This document shows, piece by piece, positions 1 to 9,221 of a DNA stretch of 64,000 bases. The DNA comes from Pseudomonas sp. FP2196 (GTDB lineage: Bacteria; Pseudomonadota; Gammaproteobacteria; Pseudomonadales; Pseudomonadaceae). A program made the translations under genes and the position numbers. How positions within the stretch are numbered: position 1 is the stretch's first letter; the number at the start of each line of letters is the position of its first letter. The stretch lies in the NCBI RefSeq assembly GCF_030687715.1, contig NZ_CP117445.1, positions 1,732,501-1,796,500 on the forward strand, in the 5' to 3' direction. The notes beneath the pieces were generated by a model. The model was not told the DNA's origin. It made no database searches and worked only from the letters and a program-made list of their open reading frames with translations.

Positions 1-2915
1 CTCAAACCAACACGACACCGCTGAACGAGCTGTTCACGGTGGTGGTGATCACCCACAACCGCAATGCGTTTCTGCGTCGTACATTGCAGTACTACAGCAG
101 CTACGCGGCCAAGGTGCTGGTGCTGGATTCGACAGTGCAGGGCGATGATCGCATCGCTGTCGATTTTCCGTCGGTGGACTATCGTCATTTGCCGCAGTAC
201 TCCTACAAAGGCCTGCAGGAAAAGCTCAGTTGGGGCGTGCAGCAGGTGACTACGCCGTACATGGTGTTTGCGGCCGACGATGATTTCCTGATCCATGACG
301 CACTGACGGCCTCGGTGGATTTCCTCCAGGCCAATCCTGACTACGGCCTGTGCCACGGCTACGGGTTCATGTACCTGACCCGTGCCAGCGAAGTGACCTA
401 TTACCGTCGCGACAAGCTTGTTCAGGAAGACTATGACTCGGCACAGCCGGAAACCCGTGTCATGGAATTCATGGGGCAGTTCCTGCCGCCGTTCTATGCG
501 GTGACCCGAACCGATCTGCTGAAGCAGTGGTATAGCTTGCTGCCAGCGGGCACCAGTTTCGAATGGCAGGAAATCGGTCACACGTTTTATCTGTTGGCGT
601 GCGCCAAGGCGCGGGTTCTGCCGATTGCTTTTGCGGTGCGCGAAGCCAACTACGGCAGCTCTGATCACAACACCAACGTGTTGACGGTCCTGAGTTGGCA
701 AGACGCGAAAACCGTAGCCGAGCGCGAGCGTTTTGCCGAGTTTCTGGCGTCGATCCCTACCGCTTTCAGTGGTCAGGATCCGGCCGCGATCAAGCAGATT
801 GCCCTGAACAGTTTTGCCGAAATGGCTGACTGCCTGCTCAAGGGGCGTTCGCTGTCCGGTGCAGCGATTTTCCGCTCGGCGTGGATTGAACCGGGTCAGG
901 AGCCGGTGCGCTCATTCGCGCCTGAGCAATTTGTCGAGATGCCGTTCTACAACAAGCCGGTTTTCGACTTGTTGACCGAGTACGAATTCCTGCTGCACGC
1001 CATGCCTGCCGGGCGCTTGCAATTGCAGGAGCTGGAAGGTGTGTTGCTGCGTCAGCACGAATTGATGCGTGTTCATCCCAATGACGATGAACGGACGATT
1101 CGTGCGCGTCTATGGGAAGCGCTGACACTGAACATGTTCAATCGCGAGGTAGTCGAACGCCTGGCCGAGTCCATGCTTGCCAGTGAAGAGCCTGAAGAAG
1201 GGGTGAAGCTACAAGCCTGGCTGGAGCGTTTGAATTCGGTACCGGGGCAACAGGAGCGCAAGCTTTTCGAAAACATGCCGACCGGGCGGCTGCTGCAATG
1301 GCTCGAAGCGCGCGATCCCGAGCCTGCGCAACTGCCAGCAATCACCCGGCACCTGACCAGCCATGCCGGCGGTCCGCAAATGGGCATTCTCCTGCTGGAT
1401 CTGGACGCCGACATGGTCAAGCTGCAGACGACCTTCGACAGCCTGGTTGGCGGCCATTGCAAGGCGTTCAAACTGGTTGTACTCACCACCGGGGAGTTGC
1501 CAGCGACCACGACCGTGCGCGATACCGTGCATTTCGTCAAAGTGACCACGACCAACTACGTCGAGCGGATCAATCAACTGCTGCCTCAGCTCGGTAGCGA
1601 CTGGATCATGCTCGCCGAGGCGGGGGTCCAGTTCACTGCCAGCGGTCTGCTGCGTGCAAGCCTTGAGCTACTGGGGGCCGAAGGTGTGCGCGCCGTGGCG
1701 ATGGATGAAATCCAGCGCCAGCCGGGCGGTGCGCTGGCGGATGTGTTCCGTCCGGGGGTCAACTTCGACCTGCTGCAAACCGTGCCGTCGATGATGGCGC
1801 GACACTGGTTGTTCCAGCGCGATGTGTTGGTTCAGGCCAAAGGCTTCGCCGCCGAGTACAGCGATGCGCTGGAGTTCGACCTTTTGCTGCGCTTGATCGA
1901 AGACGGCGGGCTGGCTGGCCTTGCTCATCTGGCGGAGCCGTTGCTGATCTGCGACGCACCGCCTGCTGAAGAAAACGCTCATGAGCGTCAGACCCTGACA
2001 CGTCATCTAGCCAAGCGCGGATACCGCGGCCAAGTGGGTTCGACGTTGCCCCGAACCTGGCAAATCGACTATCAGCACAGCGAACGGCCGCTGGTGTCGA
2101 TCATTCTGCGTAGTGAGGACAACCTCGAAGCGTTGCAGTCGGCGCTGGTCAGCCTGCTGCAACGAACCCGCTATCAGCGCCACGAAATCCTCATTGTCGA
2201 CAACCATAGCCAGTCTGCGGAACTGGCTGAATGGCTGGGCAATCTGGAGGGCAAGGGTGAGCGAGTTCGGGTGCTGCGCAGCAGCGAGCGGTTGAGCGAA
2301 TCGGCGTTGTACAACCTCGCAGGCGCTGAAGCCAAAGGTGAATACCTGGTGCTGTTTTCCGCGCACGCCGAAGTGGTCAATGCCAACTGGCTTGATGCAC
2401 TGCTCAATCAGGCGCAACGGCCCGAAGTCGGGATCGTCGGAGCGAAATTGCAGGATGCACGTGGCGTCACCACTCAGGGTGGCTTGATTCTGGGGCTCAA
2501 CGATCTGCTTGGCGCGGCGTACGTCGGTGAGAAAAAAGACGCTCCGGGCTACCTGTTCGGCCATCAGGTCGAACAGAACTATTCGGCGGTGTCCGGCGCC
2601 TGTCTGATGATTCGCAAAGCACTGTTCGAAGCACTCGGTGGTCTGGATGTAGAACATTTCGACACGGCGTTCGCCGACATTGATCTGTGTCTGAAAGCAG
2701 CCGATGCCGGTTACCTGACGGTCTGGTGCCCACAAGCGCAAATACAGCATCCGGGCGTGCTCCCCGAAGCGCCGCAACTGGCTGCCGCGCTACGTGACAA
2801 GTGGCAGGCTCGCTTCGCTCAAGACACGGCTTACAACCAGAACCTTTCCCTGACCGGCAAGGGCTTTACTCTCGGCGCAGCGTCCAGTGTTAACTGGGCG
2901 CAGTTGCTCGCCTGA
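1..2915 (+). CDS. Flagellin-island glycosyltransferase (TIGR00180-like + GT2), 5' end outside window
   Basis: Large glycosyltransferase, probably adding sugars to flagellin in the cytoplasm. The reading frame is open to the first base of the window: in-frame codons before the first GTG (39) read NELFTVVVITHNR, a typical glycosyltransferase N-terminus, so the true start lies upstream. The first ~230 residues look like the TIGR00180 domain (AADDDF acceptor motif near residue 78). The last ~270 residues are a GT2-like domain (PLVSIILRSEDN, EILIVDNHS, GEYLVLFSAHAE, DIDLCLKAADAGY). The middle is not recognised. It lies directly upstream of pseB, as fgt-type genes do in Pseudomonas flagellin islands. 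The sugar and acceptor are inference. Confidence 0.8.
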   Translation, partial: QTNTTPLNELFTVVVITHNRNAFLRRTLQYYSSYAAKVLVLDSTVQGDDRIAVDFPSVDYRHLPQYSYKGLQEKLSWGVQQVTTPYMVFAADDDFLIHDALTASVDFLQANPDYGLCHGYGFMYLTRASEVTYYRRDKLVQEDYDSAQPETRVMEFMGQFLPPFYAVTRTDLLKQWYSLLPAGTSFEWQEIGHTFYLLACAKARVLPIAFAVREANYGSSDHNTNVLTVLSWQDAKTVAERERFAEFLASIPTAFSGQDPAAIKQIALNSFAEMADCLLKGRSLSGAAIFRSAWIEPGQEPVRSFAPEQFVEMPFYNKPVFDLLTEYEFLLHAMPAGRLQLQELEGVLLRQHELMRVHPNDDERTIRARLWEALTLNMFNREVVERLAESMLASEEPEEGVKLQAWLERLNSVPGQQERKLFENMPTGRLLQWLEARDPEPAQLPAITRHLTSHAGGPQMGILLLDLDADMVKLQTTFDSLVGGHCKAFKLVVLTTGELPATTTVRDTVHFVKVTTTNYVERINQLLPQLGSDWIMLAEAGVQFTASGLLRASLELLGAEGVRAVAMDEIQRQPGGALADVFRPGVNFDLLQTVPSMMARHWLFQRDVLVQAKGFAAEYSDALEFDLLLRLIEDGGLAGLAHLAEPLLICDAPPAEENAHERQTLTRHLAKRGYRGQVGSTLPRTWQIDYQHSERPLVSIILRSEDNLEALQSALVSLLQRTRYQRHEILIVDNHSQSAELAEWLGNLEGKGERVRVLRSSERLSESALYNLAGAEAKGEYLVLFSAHAEVVNANWLDALLNQAQRPEVGIVGAKLQDARGVTTQGGLILGLNDLLGAAYVGEKKDAPGYLFGHQVEQNYSAVSGACLMIRKALFEALGGLDVEHFDTAFADIDLCLKAADAGYLTVWCPQAQIQHPGVLPEAPQLAAALRDKWQARFAQDTAYNQNLSLTGKGFTLGAASSVNWAQLLA

Positions 2916-2946
2916 CGCCTTGTGCACAGGAAACAGGACTCTAGAC

Positions 2947-3948
2947 ATGTTCAACGGTAAATCGATTTTCATCTCCGGCGGCACTGGCTCGTTCGGGCGT
3001 AATTTCATTCGTCGCCTGTTGGAGCAATACCAACCCAAGCGCGTGGTGGTGTTCTCCCGCGATGAGCTCAAGCAGTACGAAATGCAGCAGACGTTCAACG
3101 CGCCGTGCATGCGCTATTTTCTTGGCGATGTGCGCGACGCCGATCGTTTGCGTCAGGCCATGCGCGGCATCGATTACGTGGTTCACGCCGCCGCGCTCAA
3201 ACAAGTGCCGGCAGCGGAATACAACCCGACCGAGTGCATTCGTACCAACGTCAACGGCGCTGAAAACATCATCGCCGCCGCCATCGATAACGGCGTGAAG
3301 AAAGTTGTCGCGCTGTCCACCGACAAGGCTGCCAGCCCGATCAACCTGTACGGCGCGACCAAGTTGCTGTCGGACAAACTGTTTGTCGCCGCCAATAACA
3401 TTGCTGGCGAGCAGCAAACCCGTTTTGCCGTGGTGCGTTATGGCAACGTCGCCGGTTCCCGAGGTTCGGTGGTGCCGTTCTTCAGCAAGCTGATCGCCGA
3501 CGGAGCCACCGAGCTGCCGATCACCGACGAGCGCATGACGCGTTTCTGGATCACCCTCGATCACGGTGTGCAGTTCGTGCTCGACAGCTTTGCACGCATG
3601 CACGGCGGTGAAGTGTTTGTGCCGAAGATCCCGTCGATCCGCGTTGTCGATCTGGCCCGGGGCATGGCCGAGCATCTGCCACATAAAAACGTCGGCATCC
3701 GTCCGGGAGAAAAACTCCATGAGCTGATGGTGCCGCTGGACGATGCGCGGATGACCCTTGAATTCGAGGATCACTACACCATCCAGCCATCGATTCGCTT
3801 CACCAGCGTCGATGTCGATTTTGCCGTGGACAAGCTCGGCGAGCGCGGTCAGCCGGTGAGTGAGGACTTCGAATACCGCTCCGACACCAACCCGCAGTTC
3901 CTCTCGGTGGGACAGATCGCCGACCTGCACGCGAAGCTCTCGGCATGA
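2947..3948 (+). CDS. pseB: UDP-N-acetylglucosamine 4,6-dehydratase (inverting), PseB
   Basis: First enzyme of pseudaminic acid synthesis: converts UDP-GlcNAc to UDP-2-acetamido-2,6-dideoxy-beta-L-arabino-hex-4-ulose. The 333-aa protein is a short-chain dehydrogenase/reductase: Rossmann loop G11-G-T-G-S-F-G17, STDK with D126/K127, and the catalytic Y135-x-x-x-K139. The ATG at 2947 follows an AGGAAA ribosome site; longer in-frame starts would only add non-homologous residues. The stop overlaps the pseC start (ATGA), so the two are translationally coupled. Confidence 0.93.
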   Translation: MFNGKSIFISGGTGSFGRNFIRRLLEQYQPKRVVVFSRDELKQYEMQQTFNAPCMRYFLGDVRDADRLRQAMRGIDYVVHAAALKQVPAAEYNPTECIRTNVNGAENIIAAAIDNGVKKVVALSTDKAASPINLYGATKLLSDKLFVAANNIAGEQQTRFAVVRYGNVAGSRGSVVPFFSKLIADGATELPITDERMTRFWITLDHGVQFVLDSFARMHGGEVFVPKIPSIRVVDLARGMAEHLPHKNVGIRPGEKLHELMVPLDDARMTLEFEDHYTIQPSIRFTSVDVDFAVDKLGERGQPVSEDFEYRSDTNPQFLSVGQIADLHAKLSA

Positions 3949-5102
3949 TTCCCTACGGCCGCCAGAGCCTCGATCAGGCTGACATCGATGCGGTGGTCGA
4001 GGTATTGCAGTCGGATTGGCTGACCCAGGGGCCGACCATCGAGCGTTTCGAGCAGGCGATGGCCGAACGTTGTCAGGCGAATTATGCGGTTGCGGTGTGC
4101 AACGCCACCGCAGCGCTGCACATTGCCTGTCTGGCGGCCGGACTTGGCCCGGGCGACCGCCTGTGGACGACGCCGAACACCTTTCTGGCGTCGGCCAACT
4201 GCGGTCGTTACTGCGGCGCCGACGTTGATTTTGTCGATATCGATCCGCTGACCTGGAACCTCGATGCTGAAGTCCTGGCCGGCAAGCTCGACGCTGCCGA
4301 GCGCGATGGTGCACTGCCCAAAGTGCTTGTAGCGGTGGCGTTTTCCGGGCAGAGCTGCGATATGCGCAGAATTGCCCAACTGGCCGAGCGCTACAACTTC
4401 ACGGTGATCGAAGACGCCTCTCATGCGGTCGGTGCGTCCTATGCGGGGCGGCCGGTCGGGTGCGGCGAATTCGCCGCGATGACCGTGTTCAGCTTCCACC
4501 CGGTGAAGATCATCACCAGTGCCGAGGGCGGCATGGTCTTGACCAATCGCCCGGAACTGGCCGAGCGCTTGCAACGCCTGCGCAGCCACGGCATGACCCG
4601 CGATCCGCAGCAGATGACTGAAGCCAGCCACGGCCCGTGGTATTACCAGCAAGTGGAACTGGGCTTCAATTATCGGATCACCGACTTGCAAGCCGCGCTC
4701 GGTTTGTCGCAACTGAACAAACTGGACGGTTTCATCGCCCGTCGACGCGAGCTGGCGGCACGTTACGCGAATTTGCTGACATATTTGCCTGTGACCTTGC
4801 CGAGCGCCCAACCGCTCGCTGAATCCGCCTGGCATCTGTATGTGATCCGCTTGCAGACCGATCGGATCAATCTCAGCCACCGCCAGGTCTTCGAAGGCTT
4901 GCGCGCGGCCGGAGTCGGGGTGAATCTGCACTATATTCCACTGCATTTGCAGCCGTACTATCGCGACCTGGGTTTCGCCGAGGGAGACTTCCCCGAAGCC
5001 GAGCGCTATTACGCCGAAGCGATCAGCCTGCCGCTGTTTCCTTTGCTGAGCGATCAGCAGCAGGACTATGTGGTCGAGCAATTGCGACGGTTGACTGAGT
5101 GA
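3945..5102 (+). CDS. pseC: UDP-4-amino-4,6-dideoxy-L-AltNAc transaminase, PseC
   Basis: PLP-dependent aminotransferase of the DegT/DnrJ/EryC1 family, the second step of pseudaminic acid synthesis, acting on the PseB 4-keto product with glutamate as donor. At 385 aa it has the usual length. The PLP-binding Lys is K188 in FSFHPVKIITSAEGG, and D157 in VIEDASHAVGA should contact the pyridine nitrogen. It starts inside the pseB stop codon. Confidence 0.93.
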   Translation: MIPYGRQSLDQADIDAVVEVLQSDWLTQGPTIERFEQAMAERCQANYAVAVCNATAALHIACLAAGLGPGDRLWTTPNTFLASANCGRYCGADVDFVDIDPLTWNLDAEVLAGKLDAAERDGALPKVLVAVAFSGQSCDMRRIAQLAERYNFTVIEDASHAVGASYAGRPVGCGEFAAMTVFSFHPVKIITSAEGGMVLTNRPELAERLQRLRSHGMTRDPQQMTEASHGPWYYQQVELGFNYRITDLQAALGLSQLNKLDGFIARRRELAARYANLLTYLPVTLPSAQPLAESAWHLYVIRLQTDRINLSHRQVFEGLRAAGVGVNLHYIPLHLQPYYRDLGFAEGDFPEAERYYAEAISLPLFPLLSDQQQDYVVEQLRRLTE

Positions 5103-5127
5103 ACACCGCTGTGGCGGTGGATGGGAA

Positions 5128-5754
5128 ATGGCAATGCGCAATCTGAGTGAACAGGAACAATTCTGGCAGGGTGACTTCGGCAACGAGTACGTTGCGCGCA
5201 ACGTCGGGCAATCGCTGGTGGCGGCCAATCTGGCGTTGTTTGCCAAGGCGCTGGCAAGAACGGGGCGGATCGACAGCCTGTTGGAACTCGGTACCAATGT
5301 CGGGAACAACTTGCAGGCATTGCATCAACTGTTGCCGCAATGCGAGTTGTCCGGCGTCGAGATCAACGCCAATGCCTGTGCACAGGCCAGAGCACTGGAC
5401 ATCGCAAAGATCTGGCACGGTTCGCTGTTCGACTTTCCCTACGAACGCTCCTACGATCTGACGCTGAGCAAAGGCGTGTTGATTCATCTTGCCCCGGAAC
5501 TGTTGCCGAAGGCCTACGCGCAGCTGTATGAGCTCAGCCAGCGCTATATCCTGATCGCGGAGTACTACAATCCGGCGCCGGTGGAAGTGTCCTATCGCGG
5601 CAACAGCGGCAAACTGTTCAAACGCGATTTCGCCGGTGAAATGCTCGATCGCTACGCTGATCTGCACCTTCTGGATTACGGCTTCGTGTATCACCGTGAC
5701 CGGCAATTTCCTGCTGACGACGTCACCTGGTTCCTTCTGGAAAAACGCCCTTGA
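5128..5754 (+). CDS. Pseudaminic acid biosynthesis-associated methylase
   Basis: A 208-aa SAM-dependent methyltransferase resembling TIGR03587, the methylase found inside Pse clusters. The SAM-binding motif I is LLELGTNVGNNLQAL (about residues 51-65), followed by the acidic motif LSGVEINANA. It probably O- or N-methylates the nonulosonic acid or its precursor; the exact position cannot be read from sequence. Two ATGs (5128, 5134) are possible; the first is used. Its stop overlaps the TTG start of pseF. Confidence 0.8.
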   Translation: MAMRNLSEQEQFWQGDFGNEYVARNVGQSLVAANLALFAKALARTGRIDSLLELGTNVGNNLQALHQLLPQCELSGVEINANACAQARALDIAKIWHGSLFDFPYERSYDLTLSKGVLIHLAPELLPKAYAQLYELSQRYILIAEYYNPAPVEVSYRGNSGKLFKRDFAGEMLDRYADLHLLDYGFVYHRDRQFPADDVTWFLLEKRP

Positions 5755-6446
5755 GCAACGTTGCAATCATCCCGGCCCGCGGGGGCAGCAAACGCATCCC
5801 GCGCAAGAATCTTGCGCCGTTTGATGGCGTGCCGATGATCGTCCGTTCGATCCGCACGGCGCTGGACTCGGGATTGTTCGAGCGGGTGGTGGTCAGTACG
5901 GACGACGAAGAGATTGCCCAAGTGGCGCGGGCGCATGGCGCTGACGTGCCGTTCTTGCGTCCGGCCGAACTTGCCGACGATTTCACCGGTACCGCCGCAG
6001 TAATCGTGCATGCATTGCAGCAGTTGCCGTACTTCGATTACGCCTGTTGCGTGTATGCGACCGCGCCGCTGTTGCAGGCGCGGTATCTGCGTCAGGGCTT
6101 TGAATTACTGGAGCAGCATGCGGACAAATCCTTTGCCTTCTCCGTCACCGGTTTCGGTTTCCCGATCCAGCGCGCGCTGACCCTGGACGGGCAGGGTGCG
6201 CTGACGGCGTTGTCCCCGGAGTTTCGCAACACCCGCTCGCAGGATCTGCCCGAAGCGTTCCAGGACGCTGGCCAGTTCTACTGGGGACGCAGCGAGGCGT
6301 GGTTGCGCGGTGACGTGCTGTTTTCGCCGGCCAGTCTGCCGGTGATTCTGCCGCGGCATCTGGTGCAGGACATCGATACGCCAGAGGACTGGAAACGCGC
6401 CGAATATCTGTACGCCGCGCTCAAGGCTGGCGGAGAGCTTTCATGA
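5751..6446 (+). CDS. pseF: Pseudaminic acid cytidylyltransferase, PseF
   Basis: Activates pseudaminic acid with CTP to give CMP-Pse, the donor for flagellin modification. The 231-aa protein has the CMP-sugar synthetase N-terminus IIPARGGSKRIPRKN (nucleotide-binding loop and basic residues) and the YATAPLLQ segment. The start is an unusual TTG overlapping the upstream stop (TTGA); no ATG or GTG would preserve the conserved N-terminus. The 3' end overlaps the next gene by ATGA. Confidence 0.92.
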   Translation: MSNVAIIPARGGSKRIPRKNLAPFDGVPMIVRSIRTALDSGLFERVVVSTDDEEIAQVARAHGADVPFLRPAELADDFTGTAAVIVHALQQLPYFDYACCVYATAPLLQARYLRQGFELLEQHADKSFAFSVTGFGFPIQRALTLDGQGALTALSPEFRNTRSQDLPEAFQDAGQFYWGRSEAWLRGDVLFSPASLPVILPRHLVQDIDTPEDWKRAEYLYAALKAGGELS

Positions 6447-7945
6447 GAGTGTTGATCCGTGCGGACGCGTCGCCGACCATCGGCAGCGGCCACATTGCCC
6501 GTTGCCTGACGCTGGCCCGGGTGTTGCGCAAGCAGGGCAGTCACGTCGCATTTGCCTGTCGGCGCTTGCCAGGGCATCGGCTTGATGCGTTGCAGGCAGA
6601 AGGTTTCGAGACGTTCGCATTACCCGAACGCTATGCCGAAGAAGATCCGCAGCAGGCGATCGAATCGATGCTGCCGTGGCAGGCGGACATTGAGGCACTG
6701 GATGTATCGCTCGACGGCCATGAAGGGTTCGACTGGATCATTGCCGACCACTATGGCCTCGATCATCACTGGCAAACGGCGGCCCGGCGTTGGGCGTCAC
6801 GGATTGCAGCGGTGGATGATCTGGCCACTCGGCGCTACAGCGTTGACCTGCTGCTCAATCAGAATTTGTCCGGCCTCAGTGAGAATTATGCGCCGCTGTT
6901 GCCTGACGGTTGTCGCACATTGCTCGGTCCGCGCTTTGCCATGCTGCGCGAGGAGTTCATTTGCCCAGCCATCGAGGTCAAGTCCAAGGCTCGGCGGGTA
7001 TTGGTGAATTTCGGCGGTTTCGACGCGGCGATGCAGACTCATCACGCGATGCTGGCGCTGGCGGATTTTCCCGAGTTGGAAGTGGATTTCGTCGCCGGTG
7101 CCGATAATCCGGCATGGGCGCAGATGCAGGCCTTGGCCGAGACGCGGCCGAATTGGCGATTGCACAGTTTTGTCAGCGATTTCCATCAACGCATGACCGA
7201 GGCTGATCTGTTTATCGGCGCCGGCGGTGGCACCAGTTGGGAGCGCGCCGCTTTGGGGTTGCCAACGATCTGCATTGCCGTGTCGAACAACCAGCAGGCC
7301 AACGGCGAAGTCATGGCGGCAGCGGGCGCGCATGTATTCATGGGCGCCCGTGAGCAGGTCAGCGTCGAGCAACTGCGTCAGGCAATCGGCTTGGTCGTCA
7401 ACAATGTCTATCTGCGCCAAAGCCTGGCCGAGCGTTCGCGACAATTGGTCGATGGGCGAGGCGCGCTGCGGGTGGCGGCGGCATTGGCTGGCGCGGTGCT
7501 TAAAGTGCGCCCGGCGATACTGGACGACGCGCAGTTGCTGTTGGACGGGCGTAATGCCGAGGCGGTGCGCCGCTGGTCACTGGATGCTGGCGTTATCGAA
7601 TACAAGCAGCACCTGGACTGGCTCAGTGCGAGCCTGCGCAATCCTCAGCGGCTGTTGTTGATCGCTGAAGCCGATGACGGCCCGGTTGGCGTTCTGCGCT
7701 ATGACTTGCATGGCTTTGACGCGGAGGTCTCGCTGTATCTGCTGCAAGGGCGCTTTGGCCTGGGCTGGGGCGGTGCACTGCTGGCGCGGGGCGAAGCGTT
7801 CGCCGCTGCGCATTGGCCGCAAATGAGCGCAATCACCGCTCAAGTGTTGCCGGCCAATCAAGCTTCATTGAATGTTTTTCGCGACGCCGGGTTCACCCAA
7901 AGTGCCTGCGTGTTCACCCGTGTTTTGAAGGATCGCCGCACATGA
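6443..7945 (+). CDS. pseG: PseG hydrolase fused to a GNAT (PseH-like) acetyltransferase
   Basis: A 500-aa protein, about 150 residues longer than stand-alone PseG. Residues 1 to ~345 match the UDP-sugar hydrolase that removes UDP from UDP-2,4-diacetamido-2,4,6-trideoxy-L-altrose: GSGHIARC near the N-terminus carries the conserved His, and GAGGGTSWERAALGLP is the glycosyltransferase-B-like nucleotide site. Residues ~350-500 look like a GNAT acetyltransferase (a conserved Glu/His start, DGPVGVLRYD, then VLPANQASLNVFRDAGF, the usual acetyl-CoA/substrate motif). The cluster has no separate pseH, so the C-terminal half plausibly supplies the N-acetylation between PseC and PseG. The domain split is read from sequence; the PseH role is inference. 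Confidence 0.88.
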   Translation: MRVLIRADASPTIGSGHIARCLTLARVLRKQGSHVAFACRRLPGHRLDALQAEGFETFALPERYAEEDPQQAIESMLPWQADIEALDVSLDGHEGFDWIIADHYGLDHHWQTAARRWASRIAAVDDLATRRYSVDLLLNQNLSGLSENYAPLLPDGCRTLLGPRFAMLREEFICPAIEVKSKARRVLVNFGGFDAAMQTHHAMLALADFPELEVDFVAGADNPAWAQMQALAETRPNWRLHSFVSDFHQRMTEADLFIGAGGGTSWERAALGLPTICIAVSNNQQANGEVMAAAGAHVFMGAREQVSVEQLRQAIGLVVNNVYLRQSLAERSRQLVDGRGALRVAAALAGAVLKVRPAILDDAQLLLDGRNAEAVRRWSLDAGVIEYKQHLDWLSASLRNPQRLLLIAEADDGPVGVLRYDLHGFDAEVSLYLLQGRFGLGWGGALLARGEAFAAAHWPQMSAITAQVLPANQASLNVFRDAGFTQSACVFTRVLKDRRT

Positions 7946-8994
7946 GCAGTTTCAAGATTGGCAATCGTCTGATTGGTGCCGACGCGCCACCGTTCATCAT
8001 TGCCGAGATGAGCGGTAACCATAACCAGTCGCTGGACGTTGCCCTGCAAATTGTCGAGGCGGCAGCCAAGGCCGGTGCGCACGCGTTGAAGCTGCAAACC
8101 TACACGGCCGAAACCATGACCCTGGATCTGGCCGAAGGCGAGTTCTTCATCAAGGATCCGGGCAGTCTGTGGGCGGGCACCTCTCTCTACGATTTGTATG
8201 AAAAGGCTCATACGCCGTGGGAGTGGCATGCGCCGATCTTTGCCCGCGCGAAAGAGCTGGGGATGCTCGCGTTCTCGACACCGTTCGATGACACCGCCGT
8301 GGATTTTCTCGAAAGCCTGGATGTGCCGGCCTACAAGATTGCCAGTTTCGAAAACACCGATTTGCCGCTGATCCGCCGTGTCGCTGCTACCGGCAAGCCG
8401 CTGATCATTTCCACTGGCATGGCCAGCATCGCAGAGCTGGATGAAACCGTGCGCGCTGCCCGCGAGGCCGGCTGCAAGGATCTGGTGTTGCTCAAGTGCA
8501 CCAGCACTTATCCGGCGACACCGCTTAACAGCAACGTACGCACGATCCCGCATCTGCGTGAGCTGTTTGGTTGCGAGGTCGGGCTGTCTGACCATTCGAT
8601 GGGTGTCGGCGTGTCGGTGGCGGCCGTGGCGCTCGGTGCGACGGTGGTGGAAAAACACTTCACCCTCGACCGTTCGGCGGGGGGGGTGGACGCCAGTTTC
8701 TCGCTCGAACCTGCGGAAATGGCCAGTCTGGTGCTCGAGACCGAGCGCGCCTGGCAAGCCATGGGCCAGGTGCAATACGGTCCCACCGAGGCCGAGCGCA
8801 AGTCGCTGGTCTACCGCCGCTCGCTTTACGTCACCGCTGACATGGCCGCCGGTGAGCCGTTCAGCACTGCCAATCTGCGTGCCATTCGCCCCGGTCTCGG
8901 TCTGTCGCCCAAGCACACCGAGGCGGTTCTCGGACGCCACGCTCGCGCCCCGATCAAACGCGGTACGCCGCTGGATTGGTCGTTGGTCGAATAA
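7942..8994 (+). CDS. pseI: Pseudaminic acid synthase, PseI
   Basis: Condenses 6-deoxy-AltdiNAc with phosphoenolpyruvate to pseudaminic acid; NeuB family, 350 aa. The N-terminal TIM barrel shows AEMSGNHNQSLD, LKLQTYTAETMT, FSTPFDDTAVDFL and LKCTSTYP. The C-terminal ~60 residues (SLYVTADMAAGEPFS ... LDWSLVE) form the SAF/antifreeze-like domain. The start overlaps the pseG stop (ATGA). An 8-G run sits at 8679-8686. This is the last gene of the tightly overlapped pse operon. Confidence 0.94.
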   Translation: MSSFKIGNRLIGADAPPFIIAEMSGNHNQSLDVALQIVEAAAKAGAHALKLQTYTAETMTLDLAEGEFFIKDPGSLWAGTSLYDLYEKAHTPWEWHAPIFARAKELGMLAFSTPFDDTAVDFLESLDVPAYKIASFENTDLPLIRRVAATGKPLIISTGMASIAELDETVRAAREAGCKDLVLLKCTSTYPATPLNSNVRTIPHLRELFGCEVGLSDHSMGVGVSVAAVALGATVVEKHFTLDRSAGGVDASFSLEPAEMASLVLETERAWQAMGQVQYGPTEAERKSLVYRRSLYVTADMAAGEPFSTANLRAIRPGLGLSPKHTEAVLGRHARAPIKRGTPLDWSLVE

Positions 8995-9221
8995 CCCGAT
9001 CTACAACCGATTCGGCAAAATAGCGTGACCTGCGAGTCATAACGCGCATCTTCACTGTATTGTATTGATCGGGGAGATGGCGCCTGGCCCTTTATTGGTT
9101 CCAGTGATAGCCCTTTGCGTTCCCCCTTGGTTGCCCGTTGTGGCAGCCATTTTCTGTTTGTCGGCGCCCCTCGAATCCTTGCGAGCGGTGGTTTTGGGCT
9201 GTTTTTTATTGGGAAGCCGTA

